From Culex pipiens pallens (taxonomy: Eukaryota; Arthropoda; Insecta; Diptera; Culicidae): DNA of 64,000 nucleotides. Where the stretch lies: NCBI RefSeq assembly GCF_016801865.2, contig NC_068938.1:32742129-32806128 (forward strand), given 5' to 3'. Position 1 is the first letter of the stretch. Every line of letters starts with the position of its first letter. This document shows positions 22,640 to 33,059 of the stretch, one piece after another. The notes beneath the pieces were generated by a model. That model was not told where the DNA came from. It worked only from the letters and a program-made list of their open reading frames with translations, and did no database searches. A program made the position numbers and the translations under genes.

Positions 22640-23977
22640 AATTTTTCATTTATTTTCTTATTTTTGTCGTTTTCAATATCATCTATAGTTCTCTTGTGAT
22701 ATATTTTTATTAGTTTTTTTTCATAAGCATTCATCTTGCACAGTTTTCAGTTTTTGATTGTTATACTAATATTCTTATTCTTGTGGGGTTTTTACATAAG
22801 TTATTAAAAAAAAAGATGAACACATAAAAGTAAAAAAAAAATATATAATTCTAAAATAATCCAATAAATGAGTATTTTTTTCTAAGATCACGGTAAAATC
22901 CAATAAATGGGTAAATTTTTTTAAAGATCACGGTCCATATAAATATTTTTTTGAACAAAAAAATTAAAGGTGTGAAGGGGTGAGGGCTATTTTGATTTAA
23001 AGAGGGCTTTTTTTTATTAAAGAAGAAAGAACGCATGAAACGAATATAAAACATTTTAACGGTGCACATCAACCCGACTTTTTGCACAAAAATATTTTTT
23101 ACGTACATTTCAGTTTTTTGATAATTAGAACTATTTGCTAAAAAGTTTACCTATTTTACAATAAGATTGCTGCAGAAGTTGCAGAAGTTTGACAATTTTG
23201 GAATAAGAAGAACCTCTTAAACCTCTTTTTTCAGAAATGTTTTAGTGGACTTAAAGTGGAATAGTGTTCTATTCTTTTTTATTTCCCTGGAACCTAGAAT
23301 CCTTGAAAACCCTGGAAGAAAATTTGTTTCGTTATTTTCAATATTTGCTAACTTTATATTAAAGCTATGAAAGGTCGGACTAACAATTTTCGATATAGGA
23401 AACTTTAGAATCTTTTACCAATCTTTTGAATTTTTAAAGAGAAAGTTGGCACTATTTACAAATATGAATCAAAAACCTATAGATACAAATCTGAAAGCTC
23501 GAAAACGGTGCACTTTGTTTACAATTAATTTCTTTCCGTTCTGATTTTGTTTGGAATTTTTTCTGATTGAAAACTTTCACAGCACTTACGTGTGGAGCCC
23601 CCATTTTGTATGAAGAATGCAATGATGCAAAATGGTTTATTGAGCATAAGAAATCGATTGAAAAAAAACATAAAAAAACAATTAAAAGAAAAAAGTCTGT
23701 TGAAAAAAATGCGCTATTTTTTTGTTCAAAATCGATGTTTTTTTTCTTAAATATTTTGTTTGGGATATTTTTCAAATGTCCGCCATTATGGAGTTGGTTT
23801 TCCGGTACCACCTGAGACCAGTTTAAAAACCGCTGTTTATTCATTTGGCAGTTTTCGAAGAAAAGTTATGAATTTCCGGAAAATGCCGAATAAAATATTT
23901 TGCATTTTTTCAGACGTTAAACCAAATTGCACAAAAAATATTTTTTGTTGATAACGGAATTTTTTATCTGTAAAACT
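22640..23977. other. AT-rich, unassigned
   Basis: Homopolymer-rich DNA without a recognised element. A 130-codon minus-strand frame at 23452-23844 is Lys/Phe-rich with no domain. TGGAGCCCCCATTTTGTATG near 23594 looks like repeat-derived sequence, but no ends were found. Confidence 0.4.
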
Positions 23978-25911
23978 CATGAGCAACTCTCTATGAAATC
24001 GGCCGATTTCAACCATTTTTATTTTTTGTATTTTTTGATTTGACTTAAACTTTGTGGGGGCCTTCCCTATGACCAAATAAACTATTTTGCGTCATTGGTT
24101 CACCCATACAAGTCTTCATACAATTTTGGCTGCTGTCCATACAAAAATGGTATGTAAATATTCAAACAGCTGTAACTTTTGAGTGAATTTTCTGATCAAT
24201 TTGGTGTCTTCGGCAAAGTTGTAGGTATTGTTGAGGACGTTTGAGAAAAAAATAGGTACACGGAAAACAAATTTGCGGATTTTTTTATCAACTTTTTTTT
24301 CTAAAACTCAATTTCCCAAAATAAGTATTTTTTGATTTTCGAGATTTTTTGATATGTTTTAGGGGACAAAAATCCGCAACTTTTGAGCCATAGAGAAACA
24401 TGGTCAAAAAATCTGCCGCCGTGTTATGTTTTTTGAAAAAACAGTGATTTTTGAAAAAAAATCGAAGTTTCATTCAAAAACAAGTTTGACATTATTTTTT
24501 AATGCAAAATTGAATTTGCAATCGAAAAGTACATTACAGATTTTTTTAAAAAGGGCTCCGTTTTCAAGATATAGCCACCGAAAGTTTGATTTTAGCGAAA
24601 TATTTGCAGTTTTTCAATTTTTAAAAATAGTGACCATAAGTGACCATTTCTAAAAATATATTTTTTTTAAAGTTCAGAAAATTTGCTATAAAATTGTCTA
24701 AGAGACATTGAAGATTGGACCTCGGGTTTCTGAGATAGAGCCGCTTTAAGAAAAAGAAACACGAAAATTAAAGTTTTCTTAATCTCACCAAAATAACCCA
24801 CCATTTACTAATGGCAATATCTCAGCAACTAATGGTCTGATTTTCAATGTAAATATATGAAACATTTGTGAAATTTTCCGATATTTTCGAAAAAAATATT
24901 TTGAAAATTTTTAAATCAAGGCTTACATTTTAAAAGGGCCAAACATTGAATATTACGCCCATTTAAAATGCTAGTTTTGATTTAAAAAATTTTAAAATAT
25001 TTTTTTCGAAAAGATCGGAAAATTTCACGAATTTTTCATGTAAAAACATTGAAAATCGGACCATTAGTTGCTGAGATATGGTCATTAGAAAATGGTGGGT
25101 TGTTTTGGTGAGATTAAGAAATCTTCAATTTTCGTGTTTCTTTTTCTTAAAGCGGCTCTATCTCAGAAACCCGAGGTCCAATCTTCAATGTCTCTTAGAC
25201 AATTTTATAGCAAATTTTCTGAACTTTTAAAAAAAAATATTTTTAGAAATGGTCACTCATGGTCACTATTTTTAAAAATTGAAAGACTGCAAATATTTCG
25301 CTAAAATCAAACTTTCGGTGGCTATATCTTGAAAACGGAGCCCTTTATCAAAAATTCTGTAATATACTTTTCGATTGCAAATTCAATTTTGCATTAAAAA
25401 ATAATGTCAAACTTGTTTTTGCATGAAATTTCGATTTTTTCCAAAAATCACTATTTTTTCAAAAATTCGTAACTCGGCGTCAGATTTTTGACCATGTTTC
25501 TCTATAGCTCAAAAGTTGTTGATTTTTGTCCCCTAAAACATATCAAAAAATCTCGAAAATTAAAAAATACTTATTTTGGGAAATTGAGTTTTAGTGAAAA
25601 AAAGTTGATTAAAAAATCTGCAAATTTTTTTTCCGTGTACCTTTTTTTTTCTCAAAAGTCCTCAACAATACCTACAACTTTGCCGAAGACACCAAATTGA
25701 TCAGAAAATTCACTCAAAACTTACAGCTGTTTGAATATTTACATACCATTTTTGTATGGACAGCAGCCAAAATTGTATGGAGACTTGTAGGGATGAATCA
25801 ATCACACAAAATAGCTTATTTGGTCATAGGGAAGGCCCCCACAAAATTTGATCCAAATCAAAAAATACAAATAAAATCCATTTCCGGTTTTGGTAGAGAA
25901 TTGCTCTCATG
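23978..25911. repeat. 1.93-kb near-complete inverted repeat (hairpin)
   Basis: From CATGAGCAACTCTCTATG at 23978 to AGAGAATTGCTCTCATG at 25911, the two halves are reverse complements of each other over almost their whole length, with the axis near 24945. Matching landmarks are GGGGGCCTTCCCTATGACCA (24056 side) with its complement near 25830, TTGGTGTCTTCGGCAAAGTT with its complement near 25680, and TGAGATAGAGCCGCTTTAAG with its complement near 25148. The loop itself ends in GGGC..GCCC. Arms of ~950 bp look roughly 90% identical. There is no ORF in either arm. It is a foldback or long-TIR MITE; target duplications were not identified. Confidence 0.93.
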
Positions 25912-27679
25912 ACCAACCAACCAAACCATCTCTGAAAAAAAAAAAGTTCGAAGAGATTATAATTTGCTTAAAATTTTATACAAACATATTGGTGGTTACC
26001 AAAAATTGCTGAGATACAGCCTCCGAATGAGAATAGCAAATATACGTCTGATTTTTAGTGTCAAAAAAATAAAGTACCGTCATCAGGGCATTGGGTCTGG
26101 GAGGTGAGAGTGGGTCATTAAAATTTCAGCATTTTTTATGTTTAAAAATGTTTTTTTTAAATGATTATTTTGCGTTATCCAGTATTTTGTGTTAAATGTC
26201 GAAATTGGTGATTTTCTTTACAGTGAAACTATTTTTTTTGGGGAGTTCTCAGTTACACAAGATTATTTCGATAGCCTTTTTGTATGGTCAGCTGCAAAAA
26301 TGGTATTGTCGAACAAATGATGAACAAATAGTTACTTCAATATTCTAGTGAAGTTTACCTAGATGTTAATTTTGGTTGAAGAGGCACATCGGTCCAACAA
26401 ATATTTGGGTTAGTTTTTGCTGAAACAGCAGCGTTTCTGCAAACATTAGGTGCGAAAGCAAAACATTGTTGTAGTGACACTCAAACAAGCCTCTTAACAA
26501 AACATCACGTGGTCCACGTGGAATAGCCTAGTTCTATCTCGGCAAACCCAGGTGTACCGATACAAAGCACAAGGTCTCAGTAAACGCTCAAATTACTAAG
26601 CTATTTTGCTTCCACTTTTGTTCAATTTTAATCCCTTATTTTCGCAATATAAATGCAAATTTCTCAACCGACCGGCAGCAGCAGCAGCTTCGGAGAAAAC
26701 TATCGACGAGGAATATCCGCCGCCGGAAGCAGCGGCAAATTCTTCCTTTGAACCAGGCAGAAGAGGAGGCGCAAAACGGTACCGCTAAGCCCTGCTTAAT
26801 GGAGATGTCGAAGTTGAAGGATTGTTGGAAAATCGCTGCGCTGCCTCATGCATACAATTAGGCGCTCAGAGAGGATTTGCTTTTAGTGGGAAGTGTGTTT
26901 TACGAACATCAGCTTTTATGTTGGGAAACTCGGCTCAGCATTTTTTAGGTTGAAATTTCTATTAAATTCAGTCGAAAATACTATTTTTTCATTTGTTGAC
27001 TGTGTCTTATTAGGGCATAAACCGCCCACGCAAAATGCACGCTTCACGGTTTCACATTTCCGGTTTAACAAGACCACCACGAAAGCACGCACGAACTCGT
27101 GAGCTGGTGATTATTTTGCTGCGGTCCATATTCATTGCGTCGTTAGAGAAATAAACGATCGCAATCAATTACGAACTAATTCTCGCGTTTTGCGTTCAAA
27201 TGCACCACGCTACAGGCTTGTTATTATTTTGACCTGGGTCTGGTCTGGTATTATTGGTGGGTTGGTTGGTTTAGTTGGTCCATTGTTGAGGGCACACACA
27301 CTTGTGTGCACACAAGTCATCGGTGCCTGGAACCCGAGCTCAAACCAACCCGAGCGACGGGGAATACAATTTCAATTCAAAAGTACCACAATTAATGACG
27401 TCTATGATAAATGGGAAATTTTGTGAGCTTGATTGTGTGTGTGAGAGTGGGGTTTGGTGTGCAACAAAACCGTATTGTGATGTGGAAGGGCTTCACTGTG
27501 CATCCGATATCAAACTGTGACTAGAATTAGGGGTGGACAAAGAAAAAATAAAATTAAGCTTGCTAAGAAAACAATATCCTACGAAATCTTGCCGTAAAAG
27601 CATTATATGACAATAAATACAAAAAGCAGTTTGAGACAATCTTAAAAACATAAAAAAAATCAAAACATAGCTGAGTGGT
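25912..27679. other. Single-copy island, no gene recognised
   Basis: 25912-26380 is AT-rich. 26380-27520 is more complex. A 60-codon frame at 26606-26788 has a short poly-Ala and PPPEAAA stretch but no supporting signal. A perfect 18-bp palindrome, ACTTGTGTGCACACAAGT, lies at 27300-27317. Confidence 0.4.
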
Positions 27680-28200
27680 TCTCTACGATTTCGAAAATCG
27701 ACCATTCTTTGTTTTTTTTTTATTTGGATGAAACTTTGTCCATTCATTCCCTATCTCAAAAAAAGCAATTTTGCATCATTAGTTTTTCTATACAGGTCCC
27801 ATACAATTTGAATGGCTGGTCATACAGAATGGATACATAAATATATAAAAATCTATATCTTGAGATGGAAATTTCTGATCGATTTGGTGTGTTCGGTAAA
27901 ATAGTTGGTTATAATTAGGACTATTTAAAAAAATGCATTTCCTCATTTTAGTTTTCTTCACTAAAAGTTTTTTCTGAAATACTAATTTTTCAATCTTCGA
28001 TTTTTTTTATATGTTTTATGAAACTTAAAATAACTTCTTTAACGCCATAAAGCACGACGGTACAAATTTTGGCTCCAGAGGTATGATTTTTAGAGCAAAA
28101 AAAATTAAAAGGTGGTCAAAGCAAATTCAGAACATTATTTTTGAAGCTAAATTAAATTTGTAATCGTAGCACTTCAAGTACTCCATAGAATCACATCTTT
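27680..28200 (+). repeat. Diverged relative of the 24-kb hairpin arm
   Basis: GGTTCTCTACGATTTCG, CATACAATTTGAATGGCTGG and TTTCTGATCGATTTGGTGTG occur in the same order and orientation as related words at 23985-24240 in the left arm of the hairpin. Similarity fades after ~28200. Only one arm is present, much diverged. Confidence 0.55.
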
Positions 28201-29855
28201 TTGGATTTACATGGCCTTTTCAAAAGTTATGCTTGATTAAACAAATTTAAAATTGTTTTTATTAAAAAGAATAGAAAATTTCACAACTGATTCGTATGAA
28301 AATCTATCAAAAAGTTAAAAAAAACTAATTTTCATCTATTCAAAATCTTTGTGATGCTGTTCTCTGATTTTTTTTAACTTGAAATTAAAAATTATGTCAA
28401 AATGACATTTTTTTTACGAAAAACATTTTAAATATGACTTGATTTGAAAGTCTTGAAATTCTTTAGCCGATAACTCAGAATATCTTCATTTACAGAGTTT
28501 TTATGGCAACATTATATGACATTATAAAAACTATTGTAATGCTAGTTTAAATTTTATTTAAAAATTAAGACAAAAACAAAGACAAAAAAAGAGTTTTTTT
28601 TAAATTTAAGCCTAATTTTTAAAATTTGAAAACAGAACGTATCCTTAAGTGCTTTACAGATTGTTACTGTAACAGTTGTGCTATTGTAATAAATACAAAA
28701 TATCAATGAATTTATGAAAAGATAAAATCCTTAACAATTTTTCTGCACTGTGCTTCCAAAATTGAACATTTGTAAAAACCCTTAGAGTGCCCTTATTGAT
28801 TGAAAATACATACATAACATTTCTTAATAGTTTAAAATGTACTGATTTTTTTTTAATGAAAATTTAAATTTTTAAGTGAAATTTTAAAGGATACACTTCA
28901 AATAAAATTAGCATTAGTCTAGACTTTCTAGAAAACATTTTATAATGTTATTTTTTCTTTAAAAAGGATTTTTTTTTGAAAAACTGTATTTTTAATTTTT
29001 TTTATTAAACATTTTTTAGGTGAAATTTAAAATGATTTTGGAGATACGTAATAAACTCTATGTGTAGTATTTTAGTATAATAACAACATTTTATGGCCAA
29101 AATAATGTCCTTGACAAAAATGGTTGAAACATTTCCTGTAGCTCTAGTCATATTAGGCAAAATAAAAAAATAATTACAAATTGTGATTCGGACACTTAGA
29201 ACATTTTCGAAAAATTGTTGATTTCCTTGGGGGGTATATCAATTATTAAGAAAATCAATTTTAAATTTTTTCACTTTTTATAAAAGTTTTGGTACAAAGA
29301 CCACCACCCATGGCCAAAATAATGTCCTTAATAAAATTGGTCTAAATTTTCTCAAAGTTCTAGCAAAATAAAAAAATAATAAAAAATTTGGCTATGAAAA
29401 ATTGGTCAAAATTTTCCCATAATTAAAGTAAAATTCAGCAATTACAAATAATAACAAATTTGGTTATGACGAATAACGCGATCAATGATTGAATGATTTT
29501 CCATGTCCTGTAACTTGAGTTTTTATTGCCTTACTCTTTGGAATTCTCTCATAAGAATTGATCAATAATAATTTATAACTTTATTTTTGGGGATTTATTA
29601 TTTTTTCTTCTCACTACCGATGGTCATGATTTTGGTCATGATGGTCAACTCGACCATTTCGTCGTAAACGTGTAAAAGTGACGCCATTTTGTGTAGCTTT
29701 TGATGCTAGACCTTTTTACCTTCACATATCTGATATTTACACTTGAAAAAATGCCGCATGTATGGCCAACTGAGCATATAATAATATTAATAATAATTAA
29801 AAAAAACATCAGTATTAAAAAAATCAATCATCCCAAATTTCGGTTAACAATACGG
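28201..29855. other. AT-rich with a short direct repeat
   Basis: ATGGCCAAAATAATGTCCTT occurs at about 29092 and 29308, each followed by A-rich sequence with AAATGG/AAATTGG and CTAG words, so a ~90-bp block is repeated at a 215-bp interval. Otherwise this is homopolymer-rich DNA with no element boundary or gene seen. Confidence 0.5.
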
Positions 29856-30232
29856 CTGCACTGCCGTTTTACGGCGATATGATGTATACGCCATTGAGGT
29901 GATTTTGCTGTAGACACGATTTTCTGTTTTTGTTCATTTTTTCAATTTAAAATGACTTATTTAAAATCTGCTCTGTAGAAACTTTTAAAAAATACAATAA
30001 AAATGTGGCCCCTACAAAATTTCTTGTTTTTACCTATTCTCTACGATTTTAAACCACAAACATCATTTGGCCGAAAAAATAGCAATAAAAAAAACTACTT
30101 TTCCTTCCCAATGATGTATGTATACATTGCTCGATCAAAGCAGGCTTTGTTGTTTGTGCCAGCTAGTTTGACAGCTGAGCGGATCCCTTAATGCATTGTC
30201 CACGTGGATACTTTAAGGGGGGGAGGGTATTA

Positions 30233-30404
30233 GGGAGCGTTCTTTTATTACGTAACGCAGTTGGGGGGGGGGGGGAAGATGGGTCGGAAGCCGTGATACG
30301 CTCCGTACAAAATTATTAAAATTTGTATGGAAATTATGTTACGAGGGGGAGGGGGGGGGTCCAAAAATCCATATTTTTGCGTTACGTAATAAAAAAACGC
30401 TCCC
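30233..30404. mobile_element. 172-bp MITE, TTA target duplication
   Basis: Ends are GGGAGCGTTCTTTTATTACG and the inverse of CGTAATAAAAAAACGCTCCC, matching over 26 bp with one mismatch. TTA occurs at 30230-30232 and 30405-30407. A 3-bp TWA duplication points to the PIF/Harbinger group. The interior has G-runs of 10-14. Confidence 0.9.
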
Positions 30405-30512
30405 TTAGCGATTGTCTACGCTCCATAAACACTTTTTTTGCATGAACAATTGTCCGCAAGGGAGGTGGGTGGTCTAGAATTTTCAAAAAAGTGTCTACGT
30501 GGATGTGGATAA

Positions 30513-30664
30513 GGTGTCATCCATTAAACACGTCACATTAATATCAGCCAAAATTTACTCCACCCCCCTTAGTCACGATTTCCCTATGCTTTTAACACGC
30601 AATGTCACGCTTGCTCAAAACCCCCCTCTTCCCTCAGAACGTGACGTACTTTATGGATGACGCC
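30513..30664. mobile_element. 152-bp MITE, TAA target duplication
   Basis: The left end, GGTGTCATCCATTAAACACG, and the inverse of the right end, GGCGTCATCCATAAAGTACG, form ~24-bp TIRs with a few mismatches. TAA lies at 30510-30512 and 30665-30667. It is probably a PIF/Harbinger derivative. No ORF is present. Confidence 0.9.
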
Positions 30665-30989
30665 TAATGGACATCCCCTTAAGAATTAAATCGAAATAAT
30701 GTTTAAAATATTGCCCAGTCTTGATTTGGTCCCAAAACTTCAAATCAACATTCAAACAGTATTGAATTTGACTTCTATCAATTCTCAATGTATACATACA
30801 TCATGATGAGTAAAATTGACGTACATATACATCATTGTTTGTTTGCTTAATAAAATGGGCCCCAGAGCAGTTTTTTGAAAAATTCTTTCGTCAGGAGGTA
30901 GCTTCTAAGATTCTTTATCAGACTGTACAATAAAAATGAAAATGTCCAAAATGGCGTATACATCATATCGCCGTAAAACGGCAGTGCAG

Positions 30990-32260
30990 TTCTGGACCAA
31001 CCAGCATTCATCTTTCACACCCAAGTAATGGGATCCGATAAGAGTGTCGTTCCGCTTTCCCTCCATCTCTCACGGTGACCACTCCCGGAATCCCCCGGAA
31101 CACATACATCTGGGAAAGTTGTAATGAATATGGTCAAACAATGCTCCGTCCGTGCAACAACCCACTCCGGCAATATAATATTGCACCATTGGACTGCCAT
31201 AAATCTTGGGCAAATTCATTACCTATCGGACACGTGTGGAAAACCGTGCGTCTTTGGGACCAGAAAATATGTTTATTAATGAATCATTTGGCATCCGGAT
31301 ACAAGTGGGTGGCTCCTTCTGGACATTTATATTAGATTCTGACCGGACCGGACAGTTTATTCTTCCGCTCTCTCTCGGGGGAATAGAAAGACCTTTCCTT
31401 TTTTGGGGGATCCTTTTTTGCTCGCTTTGCTTTCAGTACGACAGCGATTGCATAATTTCAGGGGTGACCTTTCCATCTTTTGATAAATTATGACCAATCC
31501 CGGGGGGGATGCAAACTGAGGCGGACATCCAAATGGAGATGTTCAATGGCTCCACCTTGGAGCTTTTCCCCATTAAGCTCCGGTATCTACTGGAAACGAC
31601 TCTGCCAGGCAACTTCCCCGCAAAGTTCGAAGGTAAATTTTAATGGTGTCACGAAGATCGTATTATACATTCACCTCTCGGGTGCCCTCCATCATTTTTT
31701 ATGTTTCATTTTGTGCGGGACGTTGTTTTTCAATAATACGTGCCGAGATTCGACCCATTTGACACCTTTCAAGGATTTTAAAAGGTGAAGGTAGGGGGGA
31801 AGTGAGTACCGCAGAACACCTGCAGGAAGACGCGCAGAGCGTTTGCCATCAACGGTGTATGGTTTCTGAATGGGGTTTCATTGTGCCGGTGCAAAATAAC
31901 AACACATTTGTTCCCGGGGACCGGAGCGCTGTTGATGGCGGAGATTGGGTCCTGGTGGCGTCAACGACGCCGACAACGTGTTTGGATGGCGCTTTGTAAG
32001 GTGATGCCAGTTGAACGGATATGGTGCGGTGCCCGGAGGAGGTGATTGGTGAGTGGTGACTTGAGCCATTTGTTGTATGGAGTTAGAAACTAAAATTAAA
32101 TGGAAAAATTTCTGAAATGATCCTGAAAATATCAGCATCCTGCCTGAATTTTCTTTCGGAAATTTTATTTTTTCCCGCCTTCAGCAGTTTTTTTGAGACA
32201 CTTATGTTCAACGAAAAACTTTACGTCTCTTGTTTTATGTTTTTCTTGTTTCATTTTTAG
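30990..32260. other. Single-copy island, no gene recognised
   Basis: GC-richer DNA with several medium frames (for example 31206-31493 and 31480-31788), none with a domain or consistent coding phase. Possibly intronic or regulatory. Confidence 0.4.
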
Positions 32261-32277
32261 TATTATAATTTATGTTA

Positions 32278-32941
32278 TGCCGGGACCGTGGTGTGGGGGT
32301 AAGCGTGGTTGCCTCTCACCCAGTCGGCCTGGGTTCGATCCAGGGTTACCAGGTCTGAACAGAAAATAATCTGGCAAAAACCTGGCAAGCCACTTTCCTC
32401 AAAGTAATGAGCAAAATAGTGTTCAAAAATGGTGTATTTGCACTTTTTATGCATTATAGCTTCACAAAATAAACATCATACTTCAATTCAACAAAGTCTG
32501 CAAGAAATAAAAAATAAAATTTTACAAGTTGCCGCTCAAAAAAACTGGCAATACCAGATTTATCTGGCAACCTGGCATCCCTGGTTCGATCCCAGACGGT
32601 CCCGGTGGTATTTTTCGAGACGAGATTTGTCTGATCACGCCTTCGGTTGGACGGGGAAGTAAATGTTGGCCCGGTCTAACCTAGAGGGTTAGGTCGTTAG
32701 CTCAGTCCAGGTGTATGAGTCGTCTCCCTGGGTCCTGTCTCGGTGGAGTCGCTGGTAGGCAGTTGGACTCACAATCCAAAAGTCGTCAGTTCGAATCCCG
32801 GGGTGGATGGAAGCTAAGGTGTAAAAAGAGGTTTGCAATTGCCTCAACAATCAAGCCTTCGGACACCTAGTTTCGAGTAGGAATCTCGCAATCGAGAACC
32901 CCAAGGCAATGCTGCAGAGCGACAATTTATTTTTATTTTAT
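32278..32941 (+). mobile_element. Twin-type dimeric tRNA SINE, split by an insertion
   Basis: Two tRNA-related units are present: the first with GGTTCGATCC at 32332-32341, the second with TTGGACTCACAATCCA and AGTTCGAATCC near 32764-32799. A body ending GCAATGCTGCAGAGCGACAA follows, then a TTTTATTTTA tail. Target duplications of 17-18 bp with one indel flank it (32261-32277, 32942-32959). The dimeric layout and the word order match the Twin SINE family of Culex pipiens as I know it. The first unit is broken by the insertion at 32344-32579. Confidence 0.88.
32344..32579. mobile_element. 236-bp insertion inside the SINE
   Basis: The SINE sequence CCTGGGTTCGATCCAG (32328-32343) is repeated as CCTGGTTCGATCCCAG (32580-32595), so a ~16-bp target duplication flanks this block. 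Its ends, GGTTACCAGG and CCTGGCATC, are weakly inverted (8 of 10), and CCTGGCAA/TTGCCAG words recur inside. No ORF, no poly-A. Class unknown. Confidence 0.75.
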
Positions 32942-33059
32942 TATTATTAATTTATGTTAATCTTATTTAGTTTCTCATAGTATTTGGTATACTCTACCAC
33001 CTCCTATCATTACCGTTTGCCTATCTAGTTTTATTTTCATGTTTTTACAGTCATTTTTT

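Larger units (their letters stand above)
30195..30690. repeat. CCACGTGGA-type repeat interrupted by two MITEs
   Basis: GTCCACGTGGATACTTTAAG at ~30199 and GTCTACGTGGATGTGGA, then TGGACATCCCCTTAAG near 30670, form a loose inverted pair. Removing the two TWA-flanked MITEs restores a continuous ~180-bp unit. Similar ACCACGTGGACATTTT sequence occurs at 60023 and may be the same wider family. Confidence 0.5.
29856..30989. mobile_element. TIR-bounded 1.1-kb element with nested MITEs
   Basis: A 40-bp sequence starting CTGCACTGCCGTTTTACGGC at 29856 is repeated exactly in inverse, ending at 30989. Between them lie AT-rich DNA and the two smaller MITEs at 30233-30404 and 30513-30664. No duplication of flanking target was found, so the ends may not be the true transposon ends. 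Confidence 0.8.

Noticed and set aside
23452..23844. 130-codon minus-strand frame
   Set aside because: Lys/Phe/Asn-rich composition typical of AT-rich DNA, with an overlapping frame on the other strand.
26606..26788. 60-codon frame with poly-Ala
   Set aside because: Short, no splice or initiation support, and GCA repeats are common in insect DNA.
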